In this document: piece after piece, positions 5,310-6,989 of the stretch
How the letters are laid out: each line of letters starts with the position of its first letter
Numbering within the stretch: position 1 is the stretch's first letter
Assembly: GCA_036558265.1 (NCBI GenBank)
Contig: DATBFY010000244.1
Coordinates: forward strand, 1-6,989
Length of the DNA stretch: 6,989 nucleotides
Reading direction: 5' to 3'
Origin: RYN-433 sp036558265
GTDB taxonomy: Bacteria > Planctomycetota > Phycisphaerae > Tepidisphaerales > Tepidisphaeraceae
Translations under genes and position numbers: made by a program
The notes under the pieces: generated by a model
What the model was told of the DNA's origin: nothing
The model's input: only the letters and a program-made list of their open reading frames with translations
Databases searched by the model: none

Positions 5310-6773
5310 ATGGTTGGGTTTGATACGCTTATTGATGCGCGCGACGCCGTCCGCTCGAAGAAGGTTTCGGCCGTCGAGCTGACGCGGCAGGCGCTGGACC
5401 GCATCGCGAAGCACGACGGGCGGATCCACGCGTTCAACAGCGTGGCGGCGGATCGTGCGATCGAGCGCGCCAATGCGGTGGACGCGGGGCGGGTCGGCGG
5501 CGAGCTGGCGGGCGTGCCGATCGCGATCAAGGACAACCTGTGCACGTCCTGGGGGAAGACGACTTGCTCGTCGCGCATGCTGGCGAACTTCCGCTCGCCG
5601 TATGACGCGACGGTGGTGCAAAAGCTCGAGGCGGCCGGCGCGGTCATCGTCGGCAAGACCAACCTGGACGAGTTCGCGATGGGCAGCTCGACCGAGAACA
5701 GCGCGTTCGGCCCGACGCGCAACCCGTGGGACACCGATCGCATTCCCGGCGGGTCGTCGGGCGGGAGCGCGGCGGCGCTGGCGACGGGGATGTGCGTCGG
5801 GTCGATCGGATCGGACACGGGCGGCTCGATCCGCCAGCCGGCGGCGCTGTGCGGGCTGGTGGGGATGAAGCCGACGTACGGTCGTGTGAGCCGGTACGGC
5901 CTGGTGGCGTTCGGGTCGTCGCTGGATCAGGTCGGGCCGTTCGGGTGGACGGTGGCGGACGTGGCGCTGTTGATGAACGTGATCAGCGGGCATGATCGGC
6001 GGGATTCGACCAGCGTGCCGCGCGACGTGCCCGATCATCTCGCGGAGCTGGATAGGCCACTGCAGGGGCTGCGATTGGGCGTCGTGAAGGAGTACGACCT
6101 GGCGAGCGGGATCGACCCGCAGGTGAAGGGGGCGGTGGATGCGGCGATCGCGAAATACCGCGAGCTGGGCGCGACCATCGTCGACCTGTCGCTGCCCACC
6201 ACGGAGTATGGCATCGCGGCGTATTACGTGATCGCGCCGTCGGAGGCGTCGAGCAATCTCGCGCGCTACGACGGCGTGCACTTCGGACACCGCACGAAGG
6301 AGCCGGTCAAGGACATCATCGAGCTGTTCTCCAGGTCGCGCGCCGAGGGTTTCGGCGACGAGGTGCAGCGGCGGATCATGATCGGGACGTACGCGCTTTC
6401 GGCCGGTTACGCCGACAAGTACTACCTCCAGGCGCTCAAGCTGCGGACGATGATCCGGCAGGACTTCGACCGCGCGTTCGCGCAGTGCGACGCGATCGTC
6501 TGCCCGACCAGCCCGATCCCGGCGTTCAAGGTGGGCGAGAAGTCGGGCGACCCGCTGCAGATGTACCTGTGCGACGTCTTCACGGTGACCTGCAACATCG
6601 CGGGAATCGCGGGGCTGTCGCTGCCGTGCGGGTTCACGTCAGGGGATAAGCCGCTGCCGATCGGGCTGCAACTTCTCGGGCCGAATTTCAGCGAGGCAAA
6701 GCTGCTGCGGATCGCGCGGATGTACGAGGGGGCGACGGATTGGCATCGGCAAAGGCCCGACCTCAAGGCGTGA
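5310..6773 (+). CDS. gatA: Asp-tRNA(Asn)/Glu-tRNA(Gln) amidotransferase subunit A
   Basis: This 487-residue amidase-signature enzyme is full length (family about 485). It hydrolyses glutamine to ammonia, which is channelled to GatB to amidate Glu-tRNA(Gln) or Asp-tRNA(Asn) in the cytoplasm. The Ser-cisSer-Lys triad is intact: K74 in GVPIAIKDN, S149 in IPGGSSGGSAAA and nucleophile S173 in GSDTGGSIRQPA. The 75- and 24-residue separations match those known for bacterial GatA. Other conserved segments are GKTNLDEFAMGSSTENSAFG (115-134), GLVGMKPTYGRVSRYGL (182-198) and the C-terminal NIAGIAGLSLPCGF. The ATG at 5310 precedes the normal MVGFDTLIDARDAV N terminus, with a G-run a few bases upstream. 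The gene follows gatC by 68 bp. The next gene downstream is not gatB, so GatB must be encoded elsewhere. Confidence 0.97.
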   Translation: MVGFDTLIDARDAVRSKKVSAVELTRQALDRIAKHDGRIHAFNSVAADRAIERANAVDAGRVGGELAGVPIAIKDNLCTSWGKTTCSSRMLANFRSPYDATVVQKLEAAGAVIVGKTNLDEFAMGSSTENSAFGPTRNPWDTDRIPGGSSGGSAAALATGMCVGSIGSDTGGSIRQPAALCGLVGMKPTYGRVSRYGLVAFGSSLDQVGPFGWTVADVALLMNVISGHDRRDSTSVPRDVPDHLAELDRPLQGLRLGVVKEYDLASGIDPQVKGAVDAAIAKYRELGATIVDLSLPTTEYGIAAYYVIAPSEASSNLARYDGVHFGHRTKEPVKDIIELFSRSRAEGFGDEVQRRIMIGTYALSAGYADKYYLQALKLRTMIRQDFDRAFAQCDAIVCPTSPIPAFKVGEKSGDPLQMYLCDVFTVTCNIAGIAGLSLPCGFTSGDKPLPIGLQLLGPNFSEAKLLRIARMYEGATDWHRQRPDLKA

Positions 6774-6811
6774 CTCGTCTGGCGTTCTCGCTCGGTTCAA
6801 ATAAGCGATCT

Positions 6812-6819
6812 GAGAGAGG
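6812..6819 (+). promoter_or_regulatory. Ribosome binding site of the last gene
   Basis: GAGAGAGG ends 8 nt before the ATG at 6828 and is the clearest Shine-Dalgarno-like sequence in the window; it supports this start. It falls within a small potential stem, CGATCT (6806-6811) pairing with AGGTCG (6817-6822) through one G-U pair around a GAGAG loop, which could partly mask the site. Confidence 0.6.
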
Positions 6820-6827
6820 TCGCGACG

Positions 6828-6989
6828 ATGACCACAATGAATCGCGAGAACGGTTGCGCCCCGGCGCGCAATTCCTCTCCGCCCCGCCGATGCGGGATCG
6901 CGGGCCTGATCTTCATCCTTTGCGTGCCTGCGCTCGCCCGGGCCGACCTTCCGGCCACCACGGTTAAGTCGTACGTCGCCGCGGGGTTC
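6828..6989 (+). CDS. Unidentified secreted protein, N-terminal fragment cut by window edge
   Basis: An open frame of 54 codons runs from ATG 6828 to the window end, too short at this edge to show much. A second in-frame ATG is codon 4. The fragment has a charged N-region with RR at 20-21, a hydrophobic core (IAGLIFILCVPALA, about 24-37) and a probable signal peptidase I site after ALARA, so the mature protein would begin DLPATTVKSYVAAGF. The Cys in the core does not sit in a good lipobox. The mature start vaguely recalls secreted PQQ/sorbosone dehydrogenase-like proteins, which often begin with a 'V-A-x-GF/GL' strand, but this is a weak guess. A purine-rich ribosome binding site lies just upstream. 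The gap from the gatA stop is 54 bp and has no clear terminator, so cotranscription with gatA is possible though functionally unrelated. Confidence 0.7.
   Translation, partial: MTTMNRENGCAPARNSSPPRRCGIAGLIFILCVPALARADLPATTVKSYVAAGF

Noticed and set aside
5091..6290. Minus-strand open frame of 399 codons opposite gatC and gatA
   Set aside because: Antisense to the highly conserved gatA; Arg/His-rich translation with no recognisable motif.

Overview
The window is GC-rich and looks like chromosomal DNA of a planctomycete or close PVC relative. The main reason is a large secreted PSCyt1-PSCyt2(DUF1549)-PSD1(DUF1553) protein beside a Tat-exported DUF1501 protein, a gene pair that is greatly expanded in Planctomycetota. 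The class cannot be decided from this sequence alone.

Layout. Bases 1-384 (minus) hold the N-terminal half of a PgeF/YfiH-type (DUF152, LACC1-like) enzyme that runs off the left edge. Bases 385-533 are a gap with two kinds of short degenerate intergenic repeat. Bases 534-3152 (minus) encode the 872-residue PSCyt1/DUF1549/DUF1553 protein with two CxxCH motifs. Bases 3153-3405 are a divergent intergenic region with a promoter-like element at each end and an imperfect 98-bp inverted repeat between them. Bases 3406-4869 (plus) encode the DUF1501 protein. After a 42-bp gap come gatC (4912-5241) and gatA (5310-6773), two subunits of the tRNA-dependent amidotransferase; no gatB is present. The last 162 bases (6828-6989, plus) are the start of an unidentified secreted protein.

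How the genes relate. The DUF1549/DUF1553 and DUF1501 products are both exported and probably act together outside the cytoplasm, but their substrate is unknown. Here they are divergently transcribed around a shared regulatory region. GatC and GatA are housekeeping: with GatB they convert misacylated Glu-tRNA(Gln) and/or Asp-tRNA(Asn) to the correct aminoacyl-tRNAs. PgeF and the last gene have no obvious link to the rest.

The most interesting signals are the inverted repeat in the divergent region, and the -10-like hexamers placed 6-10 nt before four start codons that lack a Shine-Dalgarno sequence, which suggests leaderless transcripts. I see no CRISPR array, defence system, insertion sequence, tRNA or rRNA, and nothing that clearly amounts to a new multi-gene system.
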